This document shows, one piece after another, positions 53,659 through 62,545 of a stretch of DNA of 64,000 bases. Source of the stretch: Dyadobacter flavalbus (lineage in GTDB: Bacteria; Bacteroidota; Bacteroidia; Cytophagales; Spirosomataceae); NCBI RefSeq assembly GCF_006149045.1, contig NZ_VBSN01000066.1:124001-188000 (forward strand), written 5' to 3'. A model generated the notes under the pieces. That model worked only from the letters and a program-made list of their open reading frames with translations. It was not told the origin of the DNA and did no database searches. The first letter of the stretch is position 1, and every line of letters begins with the position of its first letter. Position numbers and translations under genes: made by a program.

Positions 53659-54219
53659 TTACAAAAGAAAATGAGCGACGCTGCTGAGGTTTTCCCGGAC
53701 GATTTTCAGTGCTTTGGTCAAATGCGCTTCGGCGGTTTTATGCGATATGTTGAGTTCTTCGCAAATGTCGGACAGTGACCGGTCCTGCAACTTGTTATAC
53801 TGAAACACAAGGCGGCATTTTTCGGGCAGCTTGTTGGTCAGGTTCCGGATGATTTCCAGCAGAAGCCTGTTTTCAATTTCCTGATCCATGGAAACGGAAA
53901 AGACGGCCTGCTCTTTCATGGATAGTTCAAGTTCCATCGCCTGCCTGGATTTGGCAAGATAACGGTAAACCTCGTAGCGGAGCATAGCCGCCAGATACGG
54001 CTTCAGGGAATGGATTTCCAGTGTCTGCCGCTTGATCCAGAACAGCATAAAAGTATCCTGCGTAATTTCCTCGGCAATTTCTGCCGACTTTACCAGCCGG
54101 TGCGCTGCATAAAAAAGCTTGTCCCAGTAACGGTTATAGATTTCATCAAAAGCACCTTCTTCTCCGTCCTTCATCAAAGCGGCGAGCTCTTCATCGGAGA
54201 AGTTTCGGAAATCATTCAT
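53659..54219 (-). CDS. ECF-type RNA polymerase sigma factor
   Basis: A sigma-70 family factor of the extracytoplasmic group, 186 residues from MNDFRNFSDEEL. Region 2 is EGAFDEIYNRYWDKLFYAAH with LAAMLRYEVYRY, and region 4 is RSLSDICEELNISHKTAEAH. It drives the SusCD operon downstream under FecR control. The promoter at 54259-54288 covers an upstream in-frame start at 54261, so the start at 54219 is chosen. Confidence 0.93.
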   Translation of the reverse strand: MNDFRNFSDEELAALMKDGEEGAFDEIYNRYWDKLFYAAHRLVKSAEIAEEITQDTFMLFWIKRQTLEIHSLKPYLAAMLRYEVYRYLAKSRQAMELELSMKEQAVFSVSMDQEIENRLLLEIIRNLTNKLPEKCRLVFQYNKLQDRSLSDICEELNISHKTAEAHLTKALKIVRENLSSVAHFLL

Positions 54220-54687
54220 TTTATGATCAGGTCGTTTAGGAGCACGCTTAATGTTTACCAAATATAAAATAAATTAACTGATGGCAAACGGGAATATGAT
54301 ATAATTACAATATTAAAGATGGCGAATGATGTTATATGTAAGATAATTTTCTATTAATAATAAAAATATCAATATTTTATTTTGTGGTAGTCGGGTTTGT
54401 CTGTTTGGTACTTACATTCGCTTCCGGCATTGTGCGCGCTGGATTAGCGGTAATTTGCAATCCGTAATCGTGTTTCCAAAGGATTGCTGATCATTTGCGG
54501 GCATTTTGTAACATTGCCGGAATTATGGAATGAGAGCCTGTTTTTTTCAAAGTTTGCCAAAGCGGAAAAAAGCCCTCTGAATTTACTTAAAAGCTTGTTT
54601 GTCAGCATTGAAGATTTTATAAATTAAGGAAATAATTATCTTGTGCGAAAATGAACGACAGGCAAAACATCACTTTAAAACAGGAAT
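54220..54687. other. Divergent AT-rich intergenic region
   Basis: This 468-bp gap lies between the ECF sigma gene and the XRE-cupin regulator. It holds the sigma-factor promoter (listed). The rest is AT-rich; I see no promoter box for the XRE gene and no gene. Confidence 0.6.
54259..54288 (-). promoter_or_regulatory. Canonical Bacteroidota promoter of the ECF sigma gene
   Basis: On the minus strand TTTG (54288-54285), an 18-bp spacer and TATATTTG (54266-54259) match the full TTTG-N18-TAnnTTTG form. The start of transcription falls around 54252, which excludes the ATG at 54261. Confidence 0.7.
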
Positions 54688-55266
54688 ATGCAGGAAGACA
54701 TACTTTTCCAGATCAGTAACAAATTAAAAGAAGTAAGAAAAAATAAAGGCGTGACGCTTCAGGAAATTGCGGATGAAGCCGGTGTGACCAAAAGCCTTGT
54801 TTCGCAGATCGAAAACAGCCGGACTATTCCGTCACTGCCCGTTATGCTCGGACTGATCAAGGCGCTTGACATTGACCTGAATGTTTTTTTCAAGGACATC
54901 ATTTCTACTGCGCCCGGCGACAATGTGCTCATCCGCAGAAAAGAGGAATATCAGCCTTTTACAAAGGAAAATGCCAAGGGTTTTTTTTACCAGCGCATTT
55001 TCAGCAAGCAATTCAAGGACAATCATATCGACGTAGTGCTGCTGCGGCTGGAAAAGGATGCGCGCCGGCCCATGGTCCGGACCAATGCGTACGAGTTCAA
55101 ATATGTTCTGCAGGGTTCGGTGGAATATACGGTCGGGAAGAACAAGTACGTGCTTAATCAGGGTGATTCCATGTTTTTTGATGCCAACGAGCTGCACAAT
55201 CCAAGGTGCATCGATTGCGATGAGGTTTTGCTGCTGGTTATCTATTTCTTCAATGAGGCGCAGTAG
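54688..55266 (+). CDS. XRE-family regulator with C-terminal cupin domain
   Basis: A 192-residue transcription factor with an N-terminal helix-turn-helix (NKLKEVRKNKGVTLQEIADE, then GVTKSLVSQIENSRTIPSL) and a C-terminal cupin (FKYVLQGSVEYTVGKNKY, QGDSMFFDANELHN). Cupin-XRE proteins sense small molecules and often regulate nearby catabolic genes. It stands before the phosphonate-type genes on the same strand, so it probably controls them. Confidence 0.9.
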   Translation: MQEDILFQISNKLKEVRKNKGVTLQEIADEAGVTKSLVSQIENSRTIPSLPVMLGLIKALDIDLNVFFKDIISTAPGDNVLIRRKEEYQPFTKENAKGFFYQRIFSKQFKDNHIDVVLLRLEKDARRPMVRTNAYEFKYVLQGSVEYTVGKNKYVLNQGDSMFFDANELHNPRCIDCDEVLLLVIYFFNEAQ

Positions 55267-55557
55267 ACGTACCTGGTTTCAAATTCTTCCAAAAGTTAAA
55301 TATTAATTAACATTCCCTTAATCTGATTTTGGTTTTTGTACTGCATCTTTGTGTATCAAACATTGTAATCAAAGGTTTACTTAACATTTGATTCCATTTC
55401 ATTTGCATTCTGAATAATAAACCTATATTTTTAAGCTTCATTTAGCTGTTTGCCTTCTTTTGATATCGTTTAATATTACTTTACAATATTCGGGATTCAT
55501 CAGTTTTCAGGCCAGGTATACTATAAGTTTAAATCAGTTCACTAATATTCAGGTAAG

Positions 55558-56268
55558 ATGTTTACAGAACTTGTTGTTTTTGATATGGCGGGAACCACTG
55601 TCAGGGACAAAAATTATGTGGGAATCGCGTTTCAGCAAGCTTTGAAATCGCACGGCTATGCTATTACGCCGGAAGATGTAAATCCTCTAATGGGTTATCA
55701 GAAGCCGCTGGCGATAAAAATGATGCTCGGGATGCGGGAAGAAGACGAAAGCAAGATTACGGATGCGCTTGTATCGGAAATCCACTCGGAATTTGTACAG
55801 CGCATGATTCAGTTTTACAGTACGACGCAGGACATTGCGCCGCTTCCGGATGTGGAGGAAACTTTCGGTGCATTGCGGAAAAAAGGCATTAAAATCGCGC
55901 TGAACACCGGTTTTTCCCGGGATATTGCGGATGTAATTATTGATCGGCTTGGCTGGAAGGATAAAATAGATATGCTGGTTGCCAGTGACGAAGTGCAGAA
56001 CGGCCGGCCTTATCCGGATATGATCAGGAAAATCATGCATGCGCTGCATATTGATTCTCCCGAAAAAGTGGCGAAAGTAGGCGATACCGAAGTGGATGTC
56101 AATGAAGGGATCAACGCCGGCTGTAAATACGTGATCGGGATTACGACAGGTGCTTTTACCCGTGAAGCGCTGCTGCCTTACAACCCGACGCATATCATCG
56201 ATAATATTGCGGATGTAGTCGGGATTATTTCAGAGAGCAATGCGTATGCGGCTCAGAAAAGTGTGTAG
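55558..56268 (+). CDS. Phosphonatase-like HAD hydrolase (PhnX-related)
   Basis: A 236-residue HAD-family hydrolase close to phosphonoacetaldehyde hydrolase. Motif I FDMAGTTV has Asp9 as nucleophile; motif II lies in LNTGFSRD (Thr/Ser) and motif III/IV in VGDTEVDVNEG. The cap region MGYQK places Lys49 where PhnX (DWAGTT, Lys53) has its Schiff-base lysine; the Asp-Lys distance of 40 residues agrees with 41 in PhnX. So C-P bond cleavage of an aldehyde substrate is plausible. The next gene is 19 bp downstream. Confidence 0.87.
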   Translation: MFTELVVFDMAGTTVRDKNYVGIAFQQALKSHGYAITPEDVNPLMGYQKPLAIKMMLGMREEDESKITDALVSEIHSEFVQRMIQFYSTTQDIAPLPDVEETFGALRKKGIKIALNTGFSRDIADVIIDRLGWKDKIDMLVASDEVQNGRPYPDMIRKIMHALHIDSPEKVAKVGDTEVDVNEGINAGCKYVIGITTGAFTREALLPYNPTHIIDNIADVVGIISESNAYAAQKSV

Positions 56269-56287
56269 GCATTTAATTTAAATCAGA

Positions 56288-57418
56288 ATGAGTAAAACTG
56301 CTATTGTCATCGGAGCAGGAATTGTCGGACTGGCAACCGCAAGGGCGCTGGCTGTCAGGAATTATAAAGTTACCGTCATAGAAAGGTCGTCCAAAGCCAT
56401 CGGCGCTTCCATCCGCAATTTCGGAATGATATGGCCCATCGGTCAGCCGGAAGGAAAGCTGTACGAAAGGGCTTTGCATGCCAAAAGCATCTGGAAAGAA
56501 ATGCTGGCAGGAGCCGGTTGCTGGTCGTATGAAGGCGGCAGCCTGCATATGGCTTACCGGCAGGATGAAATGGAAGTACTGGAGCAATTTGCAGCAGTAA
56601 GCCAGTACAGGCCGGTCAGTGTGCTGACTGCGGAGGAAACTTTGGCCAAATCACCGGCAGTTAACGGCAAAGATTTGCTTGGTTCCCTGTTTTCAGCGGA
56701 TGAAATGATCGTTGATCCGCGGGAAGCGATTGCCGGGATCCCAGGATTCCTGCATTCGGCTCTGAACGTAGATTTTATCTGGGATACGGCCATTTCGGAA
56801 ATAGATTATCCGAATGTTTATTCCGGTAAAAAAAGCTGGTCGGCGGATGAACTATTCGTATGCAGCGGACAGGATTTTGAAACGCTTTATCCTGAAAAGT
56901 TCTCCGAAGCACCGCTTACCAAATGCAAACTTCAGATGCTCAGGCTTGAAGCACAGCCGGATGACTGGAAAATAGGCCCCGCATTGTGCGGCGGGCTTTC
57001 ACTGATCCATTATCACGGGTTCAGGGCGGCTCCGTCTCTGTCCGGACTGAAAGAACGATACGAAAGAGAATACAGCGAATACCTGAAATGGGGCATTCAC
57101 GTCATGGCTTCACAAAACGGGCTGGGCGAAATCACAGTCGGCGATTCGCACGAATATGCACTTACGTTCGAGCCGTTTGACAGAGAATTTATCAATACCA
57201 TGATTCTGGATTATCTCGGAACGTTTGCGCAGTTCAGATCGCCGAAGGTTTTCCAGACCTGGCACGGCATATACCCGAAAATGACCAACGGCCAGTCGGA
57301 AATCGTGATGAAGCCGGAGAGCGGAGTGACAATTATCAACGGATTGGGCGGCAATGGGATGACCTTATCATTTGGCTTGTGCGATGAAGTAATCGGGGGT
57401 ACTTACCGGGCTTTATAG
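56288..57418 (+). CDS. FAD-dependent oxidoreductase of the TIGR03364 type (phosphonate-associated)
   Basis: A 376-residue flavoprotein of the DAO/glycine-oxidase fold. The FAD-binding loop is GAGIVGLATARAL (Gly9, Gly11, Gly14) with VIER at the end of strand 2, and C-terminal GGNGMTLSFG. The segment IGASIRNFGMIWPIGQP is characteristic of the group found in phosphonate clusters. From memory, relatives oxidise 2-aminoethylphosphonate or its N-methyl form to phosphonoacetaldehyde, the substrate of the neighbouring PhnX-like enzyme. It would replace the transaminase PhnW, which is missing here. Confidence 0.85.
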   Translation: MSKTAIVIGAGIVGLATARALAVRNYKVTVIERSSKAIGASIRNFGMIWPIGQPEGKLYERALHAKSIWKEMLAGAGCWSYEGGSLHMAYRQDEMEVLEQFAAVSQYRPVSVLTAEETLAKSPAVNGKDLLGSLFSADEMIVDPREAIAGIPGFLHSALNVDFIWDTAISEIDYPNVYSGKKSWSADELFVCSGQDFETLYPEKFSEAPLTKCKLQMLRLEAQPDDWKIGPALCGGLSLIHYHGFRAAPSLSGLKERYEREYSEYLKWGIHVMASQNGLGEITVGDSHEYALTFEPFDREFINTMILDYLGTFAQFRSPKVFQTWHGIYPKMTNGQSEIVMKPESGVTIINGLGGNGMTLSFGLCDEVIGGTYRAL

Positions 57419-57584
57419 AAGGGGGAAGTCAGATGTAGCACGGTGCTGAAAGCATAAAAATATGGATCAGGAATGCAGGACGGGCTTATAAGGTCGGAAG
57501 CCAGCGGATTTTGTTTTGATTTAACAGCCGGAGTTTTTCAACAGACTTGCGGTTTCAGCTGAACACAATAAACCAATCATATTT

Positions 57585-60500
57585 ATGAAAGCTACATTTA
57601 CGGAATCCATTCCTCTGGTGCGGTACGGATGGCTTGCCTTGGGCATGCTCGTCACGACACATGCAGCGCTACTGGCCGGAGGTTCGACAAACCGGCTTGC
57701 CTCAGAAAACAAAATAGCAGGAAATTCAGGAAGTTCACGTGCTGCGTATGTCGGTATAACGTTAGGAAAAAAAGCCTTTGCCGCCATGGACGTGAACGGC
57801 GTTGTCAGAGACAAGAACGGACAGCCGCTTCCCGGTGTAAACATCATTGTAAAAAATTCCCAGAAAGGCACTTCAACGAATGCAGACGGTGCGTTTTCCA
57901 TATCCGTCGATTCGGAAAATGATGTGCTGGTTTTTTCCTTTATCGGTTATAAAACGCAGCAGTTTGTCGTCGGAAACCAGAAAGAACTGGCCATTACTTT
58001 ACAGGAAGATACGAATGTACTCGATGAAGTCGTAGTTACGGCTTTGGGTATCACCAGAGAGAAAAAGTCATTGGGTTATGCTACGCAGCAGGTGACGGGA
58101 GAAATACTGAACGAATCGCCTGCGACGAACTTTGTAAACAACCTTTCGGGAAAAGTGGCCGGCGTGAACATCAGCAGCGCGGGCGGCGTGGGTTCTTCTT
58201 CGAGGATCACGATCCGCGGCGAATCTTCCTTGTCCATTATGAGCAATCAGCCGCTTTTTGTCATTGACGGCGTGCCTATCGGTAACGACGGAACGAGCAA
58301 TACCGGAAGTGCGGATTACGGAAACAGTTCTTCGGAAATCAATCCTGCCGACATCGAATCCATCAACGTTCTGAAAGGCCCGGCGGCTGCTGCCTTGTAC
58401 GGTTCGCGGGCCGCGCGGGGTGCCATTGTCATTACGACCAAAAAAGGCAGCAATCGCAAAGGGCTGGGCGTGAGCTTCAATTCTTATTTTTTCGGTGAAA
58501 GTGTCGGAAGGCTTCCGAAATTCCAGAACGACTTCGGGCAGGGAAATAACGGAAAGTATGAAGGTTCCAACTTCGGTGCAAGCTGGTCTGCTTACCCGGG
58601 CGGCGACAACGACGATTACGATGAAAGCTGGGGCCCGCGGATGAACATCGGAACTACCGAAGCGCAGTTTGACTCGCCGACGACAAACGGCTTTCGCGGC
58701 GGAGACGTTGCCATCAGCAACCGGGGCGACATTATCAGAACGCCGTGGGTTTCACAACCGGACAATATCAAAGACTTTTTTAAAACAGGATCAAAATACT
58801 ATAATAACCTCGCATTTTCGGGCGGCAATGAAAACGGCAATTACCGGCTTTCACTGACTTCCTTAAATGAAAAAGGCGTCATTCCAAACAACAATCTGAA
58901 CCGCTATCAGGTCAATCTGAACAGCAGTTATCATCTTACCAAAAAACTGACTTCTTCCATCAATATCAATTATGTAAAACAGAACAGTACCAACCGTCCG
59001 GACAATGGCTATGGCCGCAATACGTTCATGTACTTTTTTACATGGATGGGCCGGAATGTCAATATCAACAGTCTGCGAAATTACTGGCAGCCGGGGCTGG
59101 AAGGCGTAAGGCAGTTTCAGTACAATTATGGTGAAAACCACAACAATCCTTTTTTCCTGCAATACGAAAATACCAAAGGCCAGAACAAGGACCGCATTTA
59201 TGGAAACATAGCGCTGGAATATGCCTTTACCGATCACCTGAAACTGAAACTGCGTTCCGCAGCAGACCTTTACAATGATTTCCGTCCGATGCAATGGGCT
59301 GTGAGCACCGTAGATGTGGAAAGCGGAAGTTATTCTTTTACCGAAATCAAAAATGAAGAACGGAACACGGATTTTCTTCTGACTTATACCAATGCATTTG
59401 CAAACGGCAATATCGGTTACACGTTGTCGGCAGGCGGAAACCGATTTGACAATTCCGGCCATAGCGAAAGCACGACTGCGCCGCAACTGCTTATTCCGGG
59501 CATTTACACGATCCAGAATGCGGCAAGCCCGCTGACCGGTTATTCGAGCAGCTATAAAAAGCGGATCAACAGCATTTATGGTGTGGCTAATTTTAATTAT
59601 AAAGATCTTGTTTACCTGGATATCAACGCGCGGAACGACTGGTCGAGCACGCTTCCGAGAAACAACAATTCCTACTTTTACCCGTCTGTAGGTTTGAATA
59701 CCAATCTTAAAAGCATTCTGAATCTGCCGAAAGGAATCAGTCAGGCGCAGTTGCGTGGAAGCTGGGCGCAGGTCGGAAATGATACGGGACCTTATTCCAT
59801 TTACAATACGTACGGCAATGCAAGTCCGTGGGCAAACAATTATGCACTGGTCGGGCCGGGATCGCTGCTGAACCCGAATCTGAAACCTGAAATTACCTCT
59901 ACGTACGAGTTTGGTGCGGCGGTCGGCTTTTTCAATAACCGTTTGGGGCTGGACGTGACTTATTACGATATCCGTTCCAAAAACCAGATCATCAGCCTGC
60001 CGCTTGTGCAGAGTTCGGGTGCGACTTCCAAGCAGATCAATGCCGGACAGATCAGGAACACCGGTGTTGAAATCATGATCAATGCAACGCCGGTAAGTAC
60101 GGCCAATTTCAAATGGAACTTCAACATCAACTGGTCGCATAATACGGGTAAAATCGTTTCACTGACAAGCGAGGTGGACAAGATCGTGCAGGCTGCGCCG
60201 GGCGAAGATGCTTCCATTCAGGCAAGGGTAGGCGAGAAAATGGGTGCAATCTGGGGGCCGGGCTATCAGCGCGTTGCGGACGGCCCGATGAAAGGCGAGG
60301 TCATTATTTTCAACGATGCATTTCCAAGACCCACTACCGAAGATATTCATCTGGGGAATTACAACCCGGACTGGATTGCAGGGATTTATAACCAGCTTAC
60401 TTATAAAAACATCAGTCTGAACTTCGCTTTTGGCGGTCAGTTTGGCGGCGAGTTTGTTTCCCGTTTTTTCAACAAAGCAGCGGGTGCCGGACAACTGGAA

Positions 60501-60965
60501 GAAAGTGCGCTGGGACGTTCTGCACGCCCTGCCGGGACAGAATATGATGCGCCGTATTACATTCCGGGCGCCGCGCAAATGGAAGACGGAAGCTACAAGC
60601 CAAATAATACCAGCACGGACGGAACGTACAGCGCGGGTGTTTACGGAACCAATGCCCGTAATTTTATCAAAAAACCGCTGGACCATATTTCAGAAGCACA
60701 GATTTTCAGTTCCACGTATTTCAAGCTGAGAGAATTGTCGCTTGGATACAGCCTTCCTTCCAAATGGATTTCAGGCAAGTATATTAAAAATGCAAGGATT
60801 TCGGTAACCGGAAGAAACCTGCTGCTGTTCACACCGAAAAGCAACAAACATTTTGATCCGGAAGTGGCCACGGCAACTTCGGGCGGCGGTCTGATTCCGG
60901 GCTTTGAGAATATGAGTACGCCTTCAACAAGAGAAATGGGTGTGAGTATCAATCTGAATTTCTGA
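57585..60965 (+). CDS. SusC/RagA family TonB-linked outer membrane protein
   Basis: A 1126-residue importer, partner of the SusD immediately downstream. It has an unusually long N-terminal stretch of about 70 residues before the carboxypeptidase-like domain (VNGVVRDKNGQPLPGVNIIV), with no clear STN domain. The plug begins VVTALGITREKKSLGYA and includes LFVIDGVPIGND and GSRAARGAIVITTKKG. It ends in the typical barrel C-terminus (GVSINLNF). Its location in the phosphonate-type locus suggests a phosphonate-containing ligand. Confidence 0.94.
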   Translation: MKATFTESIPLVRYGWLALGMLVTTHAALLAGGSTNRLASENKIAGNSGSSRAAYVGITLGKKAFAAMDVNGVVRDKNGQPLPGVNIIVKNSQKGTSTNADGAFSISVDSENDVLVFSFIGYKTQQFVVGNQKELAITLQEDTNVLDEVVVTALGITREKKSLGYATQQVTGEILNESPATNFVNNLSGKVAGVNISSAGGVGSSSRITIRGESSLSIMSNQPLFVIDGVPIGNDGTSNTGSADYGNSSSEINPADIESINVLKGPAAAALYGSRAARGAIVITTKKGSNRKGLGVSFNSYFFGESVGRLPKFQNDFGQGNNGKYEGSNFGASWSAYPGGDNDDYDESWGPRMNIGTTEAQFDSPTTNGFRGGDVAISNRGDIIRTPWVSQPDNIKDFFKTGSKYYNNLAFSGGNENGNYRLSLTSLNEKGVIPNNNLNRYQVNLNSSYHLTKKLTSSININYVKQNSTNRPDNGYGRNTFMYFFTWMGRNVNINSLRNYWQPGLEGVRQFQYNYGENHNNPFFLQYENTKGQNKDRIYGNIALEYAFTDHLKLKLRSAADLYNDFRPMQWAVSTVDVESGSYSFTEIKNEERNTDFLLTYTNAFANGNIGYTLSAGGNRFDNSGHSESTTAPQLLIPGIYTIQNAASPLTGYSSSYKKRINSIYGVANFNYKDLVYLDINARNDWSSTLPRNNNSYFYPSVGLNTNLKSILNLPKGISQAQLRGSWAQVGNDTGPYSIYNTYGNASPWANNYALVGPGSLLNPNLKPEITSTYEFGAAVGFFNNRLGLDVTYYDIRSKNQIISLPLVQSSGATSKQINAGQIRNTGVEIMINATPVSTANFKWNFNINWSHNTGKIVSLTSEVDKIVQAAPGEDASIQARVGEKMGAIWGPGYQRVADGPMKGEVIIFNDAFPRPTTEDIHLGNYNPDWIAGIYNQLTYKNISLNFAFGGQFGGEFVSRFFNKAAGAGQLEESALGRSARPAGTEYDAPYYIPGAAQMEDGSYKPNNTSTDGTYSAGVYGTNARNFIKKPLDHISEAQIFSSTYFKLRELSLGYSLPSKWISGKYIKNARISVTGRNLLLFTPKSNKHFDPEVATATSGGGLIPGFENMSTPSTREMGVSINLNF

Positions 60966-60987
60966 ACAGCATTAAAACCTTGTGATC

Positions 60988-62532
60988 ATGAAAAAGTCTT
61001 GTTATATACTCTTTTTTGTCCTGCTTACGGGAATAAGCTGTACAAAGGATTTTGAAGAAATCAATACCAATCCCAATTCGCCGGACAAAGTGACCAATGT
61101 CGGTCTGCTTTTGCCCAATGTAATCCGCGGCGCCGTAAACAGCCATTATGACAATTCCTACAACCGCGGAAGCGTGGCCGCCAATATGCTGGCTTCCGAT
61201 TATGCGAGTAATTTCAGCAACTGGGCGCGTTCGGATGCAAGCAGTTATTTCTTCTGGAATTTCTACGATTACATCCGCGATCTGAACGAAGTCATCAGCA
61301 TTGCCGAAACGCAGGATCAGCGAAATTATAAAGGCATTGCGCTTGTGCTGCGTTCCTGGATGTTTCAGTGCCTGACGGATCTTTACGGCCCGATTCCTTT
61401 CCGGGAAGCGGCCAATGCAAAACTTACAGGTATCAGTGCGCCGAAGTTTGAGCAGCAGGAAGCCGTTTATGCCGGCTTGCTGGCCGATCTGGAAGAAGCC
61501 AATAATTTATTAGGAAGTACGAACGAGCCTGTAACCGGGGATATTCTGTACAACGGCAATATGGCAAACTGGAAAAAATTTGCAAACGGCCTTCGCTTGC
61601 GTTTGCTGCTGCGCCAGTCCGAAAGAGTGGACCCAAGTGCGGCGATGAAGGCAATCGTTGAAAATCAGGCCAGATATCCGCTGTTCACTTCCTATGAAGA
61701 TCAGGCTGCGCTGCAATATCTGGTGGACCGTCCGTCGAATGAATCTCCGTTTTACCGTTCCGGCAACGGCGGCACGAATACCAAGGTTACAAAGCAATTG
61801 GTTGATTATCTGAAAGCTTTGAACGACACGCGTTTGTACGTTTATGCATTGCCTACGCCTGCCAGCAGCGCCGTGGATGCAAACGGCAACCGTCCCGATC
61901 CGAAGAATTTCCAGTATGCCGGCGACCTGAACGGAATCGGCAATTTTCCGGACAACAACCTTACTTCGCCGACCGGCATGTTGTGGATGTCCATTCAATA
62001 TGCGCCGGATTTGGCTTCACCTACGGCCGGACAGGGAATCATCATCGGTTATTCCGAAGTGCAGTTCATTCTGGCGGAAGCAGCGGAAAAAGGGTTTATT
62101 GCAGGCGGAGCGGCAGCAGCGGAAACTTATTACAAAAACGGCATCAAAGACCAGTTCAAATATTACAGCAGCCGCATTCCGTCCAACTTTGCCACTTCTT
62201 ACCTGAAACTGACGCCCGCAAGCATTTCGGTGAGCGACAGCTATTTTGCACAACCCGCCGTTGCATATGCCGGGACGCAGGCGCAGAAACTGGAGAAAAT
62301 CGCCTTGCAGAAATGGATTTCACTGTATATGGTCGGTTACGAAGCATGGTCGGAATGGCGGCGGACCGGATTTCCCAATATTCCCGTCGGCCCGATTGGT
62401 CCCGGTTATGTGCCCAGAAGAATTTTATATCCGGCGGATGAAATCAGGATTAATCAGGCGCATTACAATGAAGCCGTAAGCTGGCTGGGCGCGGACGATC
62501 TGAAAACGCATGTATGGTGGGATAAACAGTAA
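60988..62532 (+). CDS. SusD/RagB family lipoprotein (SusD-like_2 group)
   Basis: A 514-residue substrate-binding lipoprotein (lipobox LLTGISC, Cys18). It belongs to the shorter SusD-like_2 type (KDFEEINTNPNSPDKVT, then LRSWMFQCLTDLYGPIPF, GEAQFIL-like region SEVQFILAEAAEKG). ATG at 60988 is used, a GTG at 60982 being less likely. It lies 22 bp after the SusC stop and 13 bp before the phosphodiesterase start. Confidence 0.93.
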   Translation: MKKSCYILFFVLLTGISCTKDFEEINTNPNSPDKVTNVGLLLPNVIRGAVNSHYDNSYNRGSVAANMLASDYASNFSNWARSDASSYFFWNFYDYIRDLNEVISIAETQDQRNYKGIALVLRSWMFQCLTDLYGPIPFREAANAKLTGISAPKFEQQEAVYAGLLADLEEANNLLGSTNEPVTGDILYNGNMANWKKFANGLRLRLLLRQSERVDPSAAMKAIVENQARYPLFTSYEDQAALQYLVDRPSNESPFYRSGNGGTNTKVTKQLVDYLKALNDTRLYVYALPTPASSAVDANGNRPDPKNFQYAGDLNGIGNFPDNNLTSPTGMLWMSIQYAPDLASPTAGQGIIIGYSEVQFILAEAAEKGFIAGGAAAAETYYKNGIKDQFKYYSSRIPSNFATSYLKLTPASISVSDSYFAQPAVAYAGTQAQKLEKIALQKWISLYMVGYEAWSEWRRTGFPNIPVGPIGPGYVPRRILYPADEIRINQAHYNEAVSWLGADDLKTHVWWDKQ

Positions 62533-62545
62533 AAAACCAATATTT

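Noticed and set aside
58863..60140. Minus-strand open frame of 425 codons inside the SusC gene
   Set aside because: It is fully antisense to the well-supported SusC frame, has low-complexity basic composition (many R, I, V) and no recognised domain. It is a shadow of codon bias.
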